A stretch of 64,000 bases of DNA from Climacium dendroides (lineage: Eukaryota; Streptophyta; Bryopsida; Hypnales; Climaciaceae), in assembly GCA_950106755.1 (NCBI GenBank), contig OX467082.1:3224001-3288000 (forward strand). The letters are read 5' to 3'. The position numbers were made by a program, and so were the translations under genes. This document shows positions 1-11,680 of this stretch, piece after piece; the first letter of the stretch is position 1; every line of letters begins with the position of its first letter. The notes beneath the pieces are model-generated. The model had not been told where the DNA came from. It made no database searches and worked only from the letters and a program-made list of their open reading frames with translations.

Positions 1-71
1 AATGAATTTAGACCTACTTCTAGACTAGATTCATAGTGCAAACATCACCCCTAAGACCAAGTGCAAACACC
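1..71. repeat. Truncated copy of a dispersed foldback repeat
   Basis: The first ~70 bases resemble the right half of the short inverted-repeat element at 41382-41499: both share AATGAATTTAGA near the start and ACCAAGTG(C/T)(A/G)AACA near the end. The left arm would lie outside the window. Confidence 0.5.
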
Positions 72-389
72 CCTTTAGTCTTTGAAGTACTATTAAGACG
101 ATGTTAGAAAATAGAGTTAGTTTAAAACTAAGATCTAACTTACTTCTCAACTCTTCTATAAGTTAACTTTGACACCAAGTGGGAATTAATTTTAAAAATA
201 AAAAATAAAACTACAAATACAGTTTGATGTATGTATTAATGTATTATATCAATAATTTTCATGCTATGTGTTTAAACTTGTATTCATTTAGGATTGGATT
301 CTGAAACCAAATTCTATTATGTTTTGATTAATTCATTACTTGAATTTCCAGTACTATACAATTTATTATTGTAAAATTTTGGGATCACT

Positions 390-938
390 ATGAGATCACA
401 AAATAATGCTAACCAAGCTAATCTTCCGAATGTCAAAGTGATTCCCAATTGGTTAAAATCAACTTTTGAGCTAGAAAATAGAATGACTTCATGCCAAAAA
501 CACCCTCAAAAGACATCATTTTTGTCAGAGAATTTTTTCTGCACCGTGTGTTGTATACGTATGTGTGTGTGGTGCAAAGGTGAATTTCATGAAGGACATG
601 AGTTATTTCAATTACGATCAGTAACATATTGCTTGACACTTGAAGGCCGAGATTTGAAGAAAAAGGGTATATCCATAGTTGATATACATCCCTACAAATG
701 TAATAGTCAAGTTGACAATTATCATATCTTTAGTCGTCCAAGTACTTCAATTAATAACATTCTCCCTAGTGCTCTAGTTTGTAGTATTTGTCATCACAAA
801 TTGAAACAAAAAGGTTACAAATTTTGCTCATTACAATGCATGATGAGCGTCGTAGGTGATGAAGTCAGATCCCATAAAAGAAAACAAATATCACCAAATC
901 AATCACCCATCTACTCTTTCAATCCATATTGGATGTGA
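390..938 (+). CDS. PLATZ-type zinc-binding transcription factor, single exon
   Basis: The product is 182 aa from an ATG at 390. PLATZ proteins are plant-specific, zinc-dependent, AT-rich-DNA-binding nuclear regulators, often repressors. Visible family marks: PNWLKSTF at residues 19-26 (family form PPWLKPLL); a B-box-like Cys/His set with C35, H38, C51, C54, C59, C62, H67 and H70; the phrase RSVTYCLTLEGRDL in the place of the family's RRSSYHDVIRVSEI; and a second cysteine group near residues 130-152 containing CSICHHKL and FCSLQC. Length is a little under the usual 200-260 aa. The frame is unbroken, whereas flowering-plant PLATZ genes usually have several introns, so this may be a retrocopy or a lineage with intron loss. 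A short basic tail (RSHKRKQ) follows the second cysteine group. The DNA around it is AT-rich with no other gene visible. Family is fairly sure; whether it is expressed is unknown. Confidence 0.82.
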   Translation: MRSQNNANQANLPNVKVIPNWLKSTFELENRMTSCQKHPQKTSFLSENFFCTVCCIRMCVWCKGEFHEGHELFQLRSVTYCLTLEGRDLKKKGISIVDIHPYKCNSQVDNYHIFSRPSTSINNILPSALVCSICHHKLKQKGYKFCSLQCMMSVVGDEVRSHKRKQISPNQSPIYSFNPYWM

Positions 939-3740
939 CCGTAGAAACAATTTGAAATTTTATAGGAATGAAAGACAAAATTATAGAGATTAAGAGGAGT
1001 GAAAAAATATAGAAAGTGTAGAACAAATATTCACAAGGATTCAAGTTTAGTAAGTGTGTAAATAAATTTTCTTATTAATCAAATATATTGCATCAAAAGT
1101 TGCATCAAATATTTCAAGTATTAGATTCAAATCTAATAGACTTTTTTTAGTATATGGTGACCTTGGCATGCTTGGATTAGTTGCTTTTGATAGAAATAAA
1201 CTTGAATGTCTAGGTCTTCAAAAGATTTCATTTTTAGGGAGGATTTGGATCATTCATACCTTAAGTTTGACTGTTTGTTTTGTTTTGTTTTGTATGTTGA
1301 GACATCTAGAATTGTGCTTTCTGCAATTACATTCTTGGTACCATCAGGAAGCTTTCAGCAAGGAGGGGTGCATGGACTTTGTTTTGTGGCATTTTGACCT
1401 AAGGTGTGTAAGTTTTTGAATTTCAAAGTTTTTATGAATTAAAAATATAGAAATTAATATATTATCTTTATTTTGGATGTGGCAACAACATAGGGCACAT
1501 TATGATTGTGACAAAATCTTATTTGATAAAATACATGGAGAGTGATTAGTCTTTTGTTTATATTTAGTTTCTTCCATGCAAAGTTTGACAATGAACAAAA
1601 CATATGAAGAGTGATTAGTCTTTTGTTTATATTTAGTCTTTTGTATGCAAATTTCCACAATGATTTAGAGGCTAGCTCTTGGTTTCAATAAATTTTGTAT
1701 CTAAATACTATTTGACCTTATTAAAGTCTCCTTTGTTACCATCACACCTTGATTGTGTCATTGAAAATTTGGAAATAAATATCCCAATTGTATGCAATCT
1801 AATCACATTGAATTCTTTTCTTCCTATGTAGAAGTTTAGCTTGCACCTTTCAAAAAGAGAGGATCATTAGAGAACTACAAAAGTTTTGACATGAAACATC
1901 AAATCTATTGATGAGTATTACTAGTTGGAGAAAAGACATAGGGCAAATATACAAGACTCTATACACACAAGAAATCATAGAAATAATCTACCATCTCTAT
2001 AATAGCCAGTCACATATACATAACACCCCTTCTTGAAAGGATTCATTTTGATTCTTAATCTTCATGGATTGCTTCAATTTTATCTACAATATAATAGAGT
2101 GCATAACTCTTATGAGAAATCCCATGAAAAATACACAATCATCATGCACTTAGTTTCTTCATATATATATTCTATGAAAGTCAAATGTAAAGATCTCAAT
2201 CACATGTTCAAATATCAACCACACTTTCAAAGGCTAGGATTGGGATTTGTCCTCATGCATACTTCACAATCATTATAAAAGGATTAGAGTAAAGTTGACT
2301 TATGCAAACCTTTCTCTTAAACTTGAATAGGATGGCTTCAAAAGCTACAAAAAGTTGGTCTAATTAGAAACAATTAGAGATAATTAGCCAAGTGTAAGAA
2401 AATTTTGTCAATAGTGCAAACAAGAGAATAGGTAGATCTTGGTAAGAGAACAAATGTTGTACATTATTTGTGGACCACTTAGTCCTCAGATTGAGACCAT
2501 ACACTTTGTAGATCCCATGCTTGTTGTGTTTGGGATATAAGAGCAGAAGATTGTAGTAGCATTGCAAGCAAATTTCAAAGGGTCCAAGCACACTAATAGG
2601 AGCCACTCGTAGACGTTAGTGAGGTGCTTATAGAGGTCCTTAATGGAATATTCTACCAAACAATTGTCGCTTATTCATCTAAAATGGTCTTTAAGTCATT
2701 CGTAATAAATTCTTATTACAATATTCTATCCAAATTGTTGTTTATTCATCTAAAATAGTCTTTAAATCATCTATAATGGGTCCTTATTGAATCCAATTAA
2801 GCAGAATTAAGTAATGGTTATAGCTACATTTTGGCCCTTTTGATATTTAGAAATTTGACATAATTAATTTTATTTTACATTATATCAAGTAGCCATATCT
2901 AAGAAACAATGTTCTACAATTTTTTTTTTCATATTTCAACTTATATTCAAGAGTTAAAATGAAGATTTAAAAAAAACACCAGTGGCTACAACCAAGTTGG
3001 CTCCTATTAGCATGCTCCCACCCAAAAGTGTTGCAAGAACTTAGTGCTTCCATGATTGTGCAAAGTGAAAATGCTTTAAGTAGAGAAAATTGCAAAATAT
3101 GTAGGTGAAAATTTGTGAATCCACAAGGGATGATCATAAGAAAAAAATAATTAAACGTTGGAAAATTGTGATTATGTAATAATAATCAATTTTGCCTTGA
3201 ACTTCTACTACAAGGCATTCTCAACCTAATTTATTCTAAGGTTTCAATGAACAAATTTCATGATTTAGCTCCACATCTAGAAAATCACTTACGTAGTGCA
3301 AATCATATGAAATATCCTTAAACTAATATATAAAAGTACTTAAATCTTGCCACACAAGGACCCTAAACCCTAAGCCGTAAAGCCTATGGGCTATTAATTG
3401 ACCTTACACATATAGAAAAAAAAATGACACATCTACTAATTAGCACCAAATCTAAATGGTATGTGACAATTTCTAAAACCTCAACTTCAACAATATGTCT
3501 AGCAACAACAAGTAATTCACATATAAAATCCACCTTCTACTTTTTGGGTGGAAAGCACATTCACTTATAGTACTTCACTTGAAACCTTTAAAGTAAATTG
3601 TTTCAACTTTGACATAGGTTGGATACAAAGGAGTGAAATCATCAATAATCTTTGTCTCTTCCAAAGCTAAAGAAATTTCAACCAATAGCAATCCTAACTC
3701 TTAAAATGATAAACATCACATTGAAAAAAGAGCCATAATG

Positions 3741-3742
<2 letters not shown>
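939..3742. other. AT-rich intergenic DNA, no gene seen
   Basis: Short ORFs here have no recognisable domain and low-complexity composition. The only structure I see is the 69-bp tandem duplication near 1.6 kb. A TTTAGGG-type motif (ACCCTAAACCCTAAG) lies at about 3360-3374. Confidence 0.6.
1530..1665. repeat. Tandem duplication, ~69-bp period
   Basis: GAGTGATTAGTCTTTTGTTT followed by ATATTTAGT occurs at ~1540 and again at ~1609, with imperfect copies around it. It accounts for the internally repeated ORF on the minus strand here. Confidence 0.75.

Positions 3743-3819
<77 letters not shown>
3743..3819. repeat. (TA)n microsatellite
   Basis: About 38 uninterrupted TA units. The isoleucine/tyrosine ORF on the minus strand here is only a translation of this repeat. 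Confidence 0.98.
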
Positions 3820-3822
<3 letters not shown>

Positions 3823-4578
3823 GATCCTATTTCCTGTCCTATTGAACATAGAATGTTAAACAACTAAAATTTCATCTTTCTTCTCTACATTTGATAAAAG
3901 TCAACAAAATATTTAGTAGATATTTCAAGATCATTAAACTCTTAAGCAGGTATTTCAAGATCAATAAACAAAAATAAAGAATCCAAACCACATGATTGGC
4001 AAAATCACTAAACCAAGGAAATTACAAAAGAGGGGTGCTCAACCAACTTATAACTGGCATAAATCAAAGAAGTTGAATTAGTCATTGATAAACACAAAGA
4101 TTTTACATTAGCACAAACAAACATCTTTCAATAGACACTCTTCAAAAACTATGATAAAAAAATGTTACATACATGTTGCCTATATCCTATACCCTAAAAA
4201 AATCCTAAATCCTAAATTCTAAAAAAAACTAAATTGAATCCAATCTAAGAGAGCTTAAAGGATTGAAGTTGCATCTTCTCCTTGAAATACAATTTTTCAA
4301 GCAAGGCATAAGATGATTGTGCTTGTAGTTGTACGATGAGCCTCTCGCAGAGGTGATTTTGCCCCTGTGTTTTATCCTTGGGAAAAGCACAAAAAACTCT
4401 TAATTTCTATGCAAAATTGTTTTTGCAAATTTTGAGTTCATACTTGCAATCGAAAGCCTCAAATTGACTAGAAGAGGAGTAGAGAAATAGAATTAACAAA
4501 GCACAAAATAGGGGACCTTTTTTTACATTTACCCTTGGTTGGACCTCCCCATTAGGCTCATCGTACTAAGATAGAACA
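3820..4578. other. Intergenic DNA, no feature seen
   Basis: AT-rich sequence without a plausible coding frame or clear repeat. Confidence 0.5.
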
Positions 4579-6047
4579 ACCCATTGTGGTCAAATGACCC
4601 ATAGTGGACATTTAGGGAATGATTCCATCATGGTTTATTTCAGTATGTGATTTTGACCACAATGCATGTCTTACGTGACAATAATGGAGTGATTAGTGAC
4701 TTCATTAGAAACTTTCTATTTTTCACTATGAATTCATTGTAAGAATGAACTTTTTAGACTTTCTAGATTAGAAAATACAATGACTGCCTTAGGTGAACAA
4801 AATGAACATAATGGATTCAAATTTTGCTGGTACTAAGGTAGTCTATAGACTCTTTTTGGCCATGATGCATTGAACATTTCAAAAGTTTACAGCAAATTCA
4901 TACTTTGTCAAAAAAACATAATTTCAATTGCTCTCACTATTTCTCAAACTTGTATTAATGTGGAAAAAAATAAAAAATTTTAGCAGCAACATGAGGTCAA
5001 ACTCCTAATTTTGACCACAATGGGCTATTTTAAGGTAAAGCACCCCAATGCGGTCAAATGACCCATTGTAGTCACCTAGGAAATGACCCATTGTGGATTT
5101 TTTTCATAATATGAGATGTGGGCCACAATGCATGTCTTACATGATAGTAATGGAGTGAATAGTGACCTCAATAGGAACTTCTAACTTTTCAATGTGAAAT
5201 TCATTGTAAAAATTGACTTTTTAGGCCTTCCATGATAGAAAATACTGTGACTGCATTAGGTAGTAAGGTGAGCAATATAGATTCAGATTTTGTTGGTTAT
5301 GAGGTAGTCTATAGACTTTTTTGGGTTGAACACTTCAAAAATTCCTAGCAAATTTGTACTTTGTCAAAAAATATAATTTCAATTGCACTTGTTGTTTCTC
5401 ACATTTGTACTAATGTGGGAAAAAAATTACTACCTCTGTCCCAAAATGATCTTCTTGTTGGACAAAATCTTTTGGATTAAGGCTAAAAATAACTTTTTAA
5501 AGACTTATTTTGCACAATAAGTAGATTTGGATGATCTCTTCCCATCCTAAAAAATTTGAGTTTTAGAACCCTTTTCAAAGTGCAGTTTTAGAATATTGAA
5601 AAGTGAAAAATTTCAAAGAACACTAGTGAGCACCTAATTGTTAAGTGTCAGGGTGTCATTTTGTATGCATTTAGTATATGGCTAAAACCAAGTATAGAAC
5701 TTTGTTTTGCCTCCCAAAGTTTAATCTACTTCAATTGGGGAATACTCAAAGAGATGCAAAAAACAAGAAAAAACCATGTTCATTGATCCCTTCAATCATT
5801 TTATTTGTCTTTTACTTGATGATTGCATAGATAGAGGGGGGAACTACTACTTAGAATTGTTTTCCTAATCCCAAACAACAATCACAAGCCAAACTTGATC
5901 AATTTCAACATCACAAAGTGCAATAGGAAGATCATTTTGGGACAAAAAAACAAGGTCAAAAGGAAGATCATTATGGGACGGAGGGAGTAAAAAATTTCAG
6001 CAACAAGATGATGTCAAACTCCTCATTCTGACCACAATGAGTTGGTT
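4579..6047. repeat. Tandem duplication of a ~460-bp unit, second copy interrupted
   Basis: Unit 1 (about 4579-5036) and unit 2 (about 5043-6047) share a long series of landmarks in the same order: GGTCAAATGACCCAT, CCACAATGCATGTCTTAC, AATGGAGTGA, GAGGTAGTCTATAGACT (4828/5300 region) and GACCACAATG near the end. Unit 2 is longer because a TA-flanked element (5430-5987) lies in it. Unit 1 preserves the uninterrupted site. Confidence 0.8.
5430..5987. mobile_element. Stowaway-like (Tc1/mariner) non-autonomous element
   Basis: The left end reads CTACCTCTGTCCC and the right end GGGACGGAGGGAG, the inverted form of the plant mariner/Stowaway terminus. TA duplicates flank it at 5428-5429 and 5988-5989. 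The inverted repeat extends inward (AAAATGATCTTC against GAAGATCATTATG). The 558-bp interior has no transposase. The neighbouring duplicate unit gives the empty site (GGAAAAAAATAAAAAATTTT around 4962-4981), which supports a real insertion at TA. Confidence 0.88.
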
Positions 6048-6095
6048 TACCTTACCTTATAAGGCGACCGCATGAAACCCTCATGCCGGTAATCT

Positions 6096-7860
6096 CAGGG
6101 CCGGTTTATACTTGGGGCCGGATTGAGGGCCGGCCGGAACTCTTCAAGTTTGAACCAATAGGAGTGCTCAATTTCTCCAAATCCGGCCCAAGGCGTTTAT
6201 ACTTGGGGCCGGATGGAACTACAACTCATCCTACGTGTCACCTTAGGTGGCATGGTTTGGGCGCCAAACCATCCGGCCCGAGGGAAGCAATCGGGCCGAG
6301 GGTTTTGGTGGCCCGAACTCCCATCTAGGGCCGGATTGGGGCCAAATTGGGCTCCTCCGTTGGATTGTACAAATCTCCACCGTCTACGAATGTGAATTCT
6401 TTTGTTTTCTATTTTGGTATGTGCTTGTTAATTGTGAGCTCAAGAAACTTCCACTAATATGCATTGCTAAATTTTTAGAGCTGGATCTGTTGCCAATTAT
6501 ATTTCAGTTTGACATTGGGAGTAGTGGGCTTGGAGCTCTGGAATGGAACTGTACACAATTTATAATACATTATATAAACTTGTTATAATATAATATATAA
6601 ATTCATTATAATACATTATATAAACTTGTTGTAATATAATATATAAATTCATAATAATATAATATATAAACTTATTATAATATAATATACACAATCTTAT
6701 TTGTTTGATAAGATGTTCTATAAAATTATTCTTAACTGAATATGAGATTTTTAAGCATGTTTGGTTCAATCATTTTTAACTGACTCAACATAAGATGTTT
6801 ATTTTTATTTGGAATTTGGTACTTGTTTATTTCATAGAGCTGTTATTAATTTCTAAATACCCAAGGTACCAAATTTTGGTGTGAACAATACTTTGAAGTT
6901 TAATAAAACTTAACCAAGTTGCTATTCTTAATAGTTTATATAAATTTTAAAGTCTTTTTTAAGTCTAGTTTTAGCATCAAAAATTCAATTTCCAAAATGA
7001 TTAATTATGATTTATTTATTCAAGATTTTGTACAAGAGTGTCCATCACAATCTTGACTTTCATAGTGTTGAGGGCTTTTGGAAATGAGCTTCAAATACAC
7101 TAGATCTTGGAGAAAAAATCACATTAAAGATTCATTTAAAAAATTGTAGAATAGATTTTGAAAAGTCATAAATTGATTGGGATTATGCATATTAGGCCCT
7201 TTATCCTCATATTTTTTGGTGACTTGATTTGTTTCATATTTTTTAGATTTTTGTGTAATTAGTTATGAATTTTTTAAAGTTGAAAGGCAACGGGCATTAA
7301 AAGTGACCATGTCCTAAAATGTGCAGTACATTCAATAAAGCAAAATGTACCTCTCCGTCATAATCACTCTTAAAGCATGGGGATTTTTAGAGCAAACTCC
7401 CTTATGTATTTATTTTTTTAATTTTAAAGAAAAATGACTACAATGAAGTACCTATGTTTTAGCATTAAACATGTTGATTACAAATGCATGTTCTATATAA
7501 GAGGAAAAACCAAAACATTAAATTTTTTATATTTTTAAGTAAATAAATAAATAAACTTATTTTTTATTTTAAAAATAAAATATATAGGATCAAAAAGAAA
7601 AAAGAAAAAACCTTTGTTTTTAATTAAAAAGAAAAGAAGAGAAAGATAAACGTGCATGTTTTTATATTTTTTTTAATTGAGCATTGAGAAAATCCAAGAA
7701 CACATGAATTGAAAATTCGGCCCTAAAATCCGGCCCAAGGGGTTTACATTAACTGGGGCCGGATGGAAAAACTTGGGCCGGATTGAAGGCCGGATTGAAG
7801 GCAAATCCGGCTGGCCTTCCATCCGACCTTAGGCACAGTATAAACCCACCCTCAGCCCTG
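6096..7860. mobile_element. DNA element with GC-rich inverted ends and repeated GGCCGGA motifs
   Basis: The left end (CAGGGCCGGTTTATACTTGG) and the right end, read inverted (CAGGGCTGAGG, GGTTTATACTG, then GGTCGGATGG), are related. About ten copies of GGCCGGA or its complement crowd into the two terminal blocks (6096-6345 and 7725-7830), around an AT-rich interior. The phrase ATCCGGCCCAAGG followed by GTTTA and GGGCCGGATGGAA occurs in both blocks. Terminal CAGGG and dense subterminal motifs suggest a hAT- or CACTA-like non-autonomous element. I could not find a convincing target-site duplication, so class and exact ends are uncertain. Confidence 0.7.
6551..6692. repeat. AT minisatellite inside the DNA element
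   Basis: Degenerate units of about 45-50 bp built from TATAAACTTGTTATAATATA and ATATAAATTCATTATAATAC repeat about three times. Confidence 0.8.
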
Positions 7861-7918
7861 GATTTAAAATGAACTTCAAAGACGTGCGTAAGAAATCTTC
7901 GCCGTCCATAGATTCGAC

Positions 7919-7976
7919 TTGTCACGTACGTGGCATGTCCATGTCACATAATTGACGTGGCGCCGGTCCACGTCAG
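7919..7976. promoter_or_regulatory. Cluster of ACGT-core motifs upstream of MIC10
   Basis: Within under 60 bp lie GTCACGTACGTGGC, TGACGTGGC and CCACGTCA. ACGT cores of this type are bound by plant bZIP/bHLH factors. The site lies about 700 bp upstream of the presumed MIC10 start. Role is inferred from motif density only. Confidence 0.45.
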
Positions 7977-8646
7977 AACCATCGACCTCGCTGTGCGTTG
8001 TTTGTGTTTGTGCATCAGTTGTTTTGCAAGGGACCGAGGTCTCGTTGCAGATTCATTTTTTTGGTGTTTGCTGGTATTTGCGGAGCGTTTTTCCGGCGGA
8101 TTTTGCGTCGAACGGGTGGTCTTACTCCGTCGTCTTCGGAATAATTTCTTGGTATGGCGAATTTTCACTCATGATTTCACTTCTCTTTGTGATTTTTAGG
8201 TTGTTATCACTCAGATTCGGTGAAGCTGGGCTGTTGCACATGTGCATTGTACGGTTTCTAAAAGATTAGGGTTTGAGTTGAAAGTTTTGTCTTGAGTTGA
8301 AAGGGTTTGGGATTGAAGCGGGTAGAAAGTGTGTTAGCGTTGTGTAATTTTGTGTTGTCGAGGGTTTCTGACTCTAGCGGACTTCACTAGGAGTTGAGAT
8401 TTGAATTGGTAGGAGAGGTGGAGTTTTGAGGCTGGTTTTAGAGGAGCAACCTGGTTCGAGATCGAGCGATGCCACTCTCTTCTCTATTGTCATTTTAGGG
8501 TTTAGCTATTTTTCGTATTTGAGTGAGGCGCGTTCAGTTTCTTATCGATCGGGATTAGACCCTAATCGGGATAGCCCGCGTGGCCCAGCGGTCGTTCGTT
8601 CCTTATCTTAAACCCTACTCATTCTGCTCCTCAGGGTTTGTGTTTT
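7977..8646 (+). other. Promoter and 5' leader of MIC10
   Basis: GC content rises relative to the transposon on the left, and ORFs here have no domain. The region probably holds the transcription start and leader exon ending at the GT donor at 8653. A 61-codon ORF at 8426-8611 would be an upstream ORF if transcription begins before it. Confidence 0.45.
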
Positions 8647-9527
8647 ATGAAGGTAATCGAAGAGCACCCTAAGCCAGGTTGGGGTCTTCGTCTGCAATGT
8701 CCTTCAAAGCACCGGGCTTGGAGGAGGAAACCCTATATTTATACTTCGGGTTTCTTCTTCAGAGGCCTCTAGTAGCCAAAATCATGTTATGATTGGATCT
8801 TTAGCAGCTGGCTTTTTTATTGTTGTCGAGAAACTTTACTTTGCATTTCGTAAGATGTACATCTTCGTTCATTCCCCTCACCTCTCTCTACTTTCTCGAC
8901 CAGTATAAGACTGTGAAAGTAGTGTTCTTTGTGTTCAATTTTTACTTTAAATTTGTTTTCAATCGAACCAGAATTTCCATCACTCGAGCTCTTGGTTATG
9001 AGGACTGTCTACTCATTTAGAATCAGTGATATGGGTTTCTGTGCACTGCCTTCCAAGTGTAGCATACAGTGTAAGTGTGACTGTAGCTTTGGTATATTGA
9101 GCTGCAAGTATGGTACTTCGAAAGTTTTATCTTACTGTGGATACAATTTTTGTCGTTGCAGGAGATGGAGCGACCACCGCCACTAGAGCATGAACGGAAC
9201 TGGGATGCAACCTTTGACCTGACATTAAGACGCTTTGTATATGGCTCACTGTCAGGAGCTGCATCTGCCCTGCTCTTATTCAGGAGCCCCACCACACGGT
9301 GGGCTGCTGTGGCCTTTGGAGCAGGTGCTGGCGTAGGGTCAGCCTTGACTGACGCATCCCAGCTTTTCCGTGGCACCGTTCAGGCCAGTTTGCCGTCCGT
9401 TTCTTCCCCTAGCCCTGCTGCACTTGCAGTCCCTGATGCTCCGTCCGCCCCGGAGCTCCAGCATTTCGAGGCACCCAAGCTTGAGCGTTTTGAGGAGCCT
9501 CTTATTCAAGAAGCCCAAGATGCTTGA
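8647..9527 (+). CDS. MIC10: MICOS complex subunit Mic10
   Basis: Mic10 is a small mitochondrial inner-membrane protein that oligomerises to bend cristae junction membranes. The main exon is 9162-9527, after the acceptor TTGCAG at 9156-9161. It carries a conserved WDATFDLTLRRFVYGSL segment, then two membrane segments with small-residue motifs: GSLSGAASALLLF, and VAFGAGAGVGSA in the place of the family's GAGxGxG motif, followed by a TDxSxxF signature. A hydrophilic Pro/Ala-rich tail of about 50 residues follows, longer than usual. Two starts are possible. ATG at 9165 gives 120 aa. If a leader exon ends at AAG|GTAATC (8652/8653), its last codons ATG AAG (8647-8652) join in phase to GAG ATG and give 123 aa; I drew this longer form. 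The intron is then 8653-9161. Identity is firm; the first three residues are not. Confidence 0.87.
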
Positions 9528-11202
9528 GTTGTTTTGAGGATTGGATCGTTGAGGATGTTAGCTAATTGACCCTGCTGCTCACTACTGAGGAGCACTCATT
9601 GTCTTGATTCGATGTGAGCAATAAATTGAGTTCATGAGAGCAGAACGACAAGATATTTCTATAGTTTGCCATTAGACGGCTTCTATACAAGCTTTCTTGT
9701 CAAACAAAGACCCTTTTGTCCCGTCAGAAGATGACAACTCTTACTTACGGTAGTAGAACCACCTAATTGTTATTGAGCAGCTGGATCCGTGGTAGATTTG
9801 AAAATTGCATATTTCTGTCTCTAAGAATGGTGACTTGTTAGGGTCGCCTCACTTCCCACGTCCGAAGCAAAGCTTTGAATTCCGAAGTAAAGCACAAGCT
9901 TGCCGCATTGTACCCTAGAAATCCAAATGTTCATTCCATATTGTTATTCTGAAAATTGCATTATCTGATTATGTTGGCATTCCTGTTCTCATGTATCTTG
10001 TTCTATTCATAACAATCTTTAGTTAAATAAATCAAACAATGAATAGGAACCAACCTAGATTCTAGTTGATCATGTTTGAAAAGGGTTCCTAGGAGAGAAT
10101 CAAAATAAGATTAAAATTGGGCCATCTTTCAAAGGGTGCAATTCAAATGGGCCATAAGGCATGTGCATCCATAATCAACATGCTACCCTTATATTTGAAC
10201 CAAAAAGCTTAGATATTGATGACTAAGTCAAGATGAATATAATCAAAATATGAGATTTTGGAGGTGTCCCAAAAATTGACAATAAGGTCTCTTAGGCTAA
10301 TACTCCAAAATTTTGTAATTTAATTGTATAGTATCCAAATAATGCATGCTAAAGCAAGTTGAAATCCACTTCTACTTGCCAATATGCTTCAATAAAAGCA
10401 ATTATAAAAGCAATTTATGTTTCACAATAGTAAGTTTCGTTGTAATTAGTGTTAATCATGGTTGCACATACCTTAGAATGTAATGTTATTGTGGGACATG
10501 AAGCTCATTCAATCATGGCCAATGCTTTCCATCCCCGACTAAGTGATAAAGCTCTGCAAGTCATCCGAAAGGAACTACTCCAAAAGTCACATTTCAAGTC
10601 TGAAATCCTACACCTGGCAGAATATGTGACAAAAACAGACAAAATAGTATCTACTCCAATCAGTTGGAGATTAGGAACTGTCAATACTCATGAATACAGT
10701 CCAAGATCCCAGTAAGCCTGGAAGCTTTTATTTCAACTTGAGTAAAACAAATGTACAATTTTTTCATGCAAATTCTGAACGCACAGGTAGCAACAGCTTG
10801 GCTACAACTGTAGTAAGTGGACTTCCTAACTTATACCCAAGCATTTCTTCATTGTCGATCCTTTTGAAAGGAGATCACAATTCTCAAAGTCTACATACAA
10901 ATGAACACTGTACTGTACAAAGGTACACGTTATTTGACATTGTTGGTTACAACCAAGTCCTTTATTCTGCTAACACTGAACAGGCTATGTCGTTATTCCA
11001 ACTTGAAGTGATTCATCAGGCATTGCGAACAGCCTCTGCTCTGCACAAAGTTTGATGAACGAACTCGTCGTTGCACATGCCAGAGCATTACAAACAACAG
11101 TAACTGATAAAAAAAAAGCACTCCAAGCTTAAACCACCAGACACACTTCCTGCAAAACCAACACACCATCCACAACACATTCACTACTCAGATTTATCCT
11201 AT
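9528..11202. other. 3' region of MIC10 and intergenic DNA
   Basis: Beyond the probable 3' UTR I see no gene. Two overlapping ORFs at 10449-11055 have no recognisable domain and weak coding character. A dispersed repeat lies at 10326-10430. Confidence 0.45.
10326..10430. repeat. Dispersed repeat, copy A
   Basis: It shares GTGTCCAA/AGTATCCAA, AATGCATGCTAAAG, CACTTGCCAATA and AAAAGCAATTTA/AAAACAATTTACG, in order, with 15018-15125. The copies have diverged substantially. Confidence 0.6.
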
Positions 11203-11315
11203 TAGTCCATATGACACTAATGTACCAAAGTCACAACTATTTTAATTTTAGTGCAGGCTGAAATATAACTAATTTCTACAAAAGTATTTTTGTAGTGACG
11301 CTAATTTTGACAAGA
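11203..11315. repeat. Direct repeat flanking a coding exon, copy 1
   Basis: The order of CACTAATGTACCAAAGTCAC, ATTTTAATTTTAGTG and GTGACGCTAATTTT matches 12588-12735. The two copies lie on either side of the large exon of the minus-strand gene. Confidence 0.55.
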
Positions 11316-11680
11316 ATATTACAGCTTTACTTGATGGGGAAACTGATAGAAAACAAGGTGAATTCAAACTCACATGCATTGTTCTGTACTGTACAGCTGA
11401 TTGATGCAACTTAGGAAACCTCATCATCCAGCACCATCATCATCATGAAGTCAATGTCCTCTGTTATTGACCACCATTCATATATATTAGACCAACAGTC
11501 TAAATTGTACTCTCTTTAAAACTCAGAATCATTCACATTTCTGATACAATTAATCATGCATGATATGAACCCTAAAACTAGTAGTTCATTAAAACTAGTT
11601 CATTAATCACATTAGTAGAACGCCTAGCAAGCTCCAGTAAAGCGAACCTATAATTTACAAGTATGATACAGAAAACCGAG

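Noticed and set aside
3678..3863. Ile/Tyr-rich minus-strand ORF
   Set aside because: A translation of the (TA)n repeat.
6083..6588. Plus-strand ORFs with Gly/Pro-rich products
   Set aside because: They are translations of the GGCCGGA-rich end of a DNA element.
10449..11055. Two overlapping ORFs of 88 and 121 codons
   Set aside because: No recognisable domain, no splice-consistent extension, and composition typical of non-coding DNA. A decayed gene cannot be excluded but I cannot support it.
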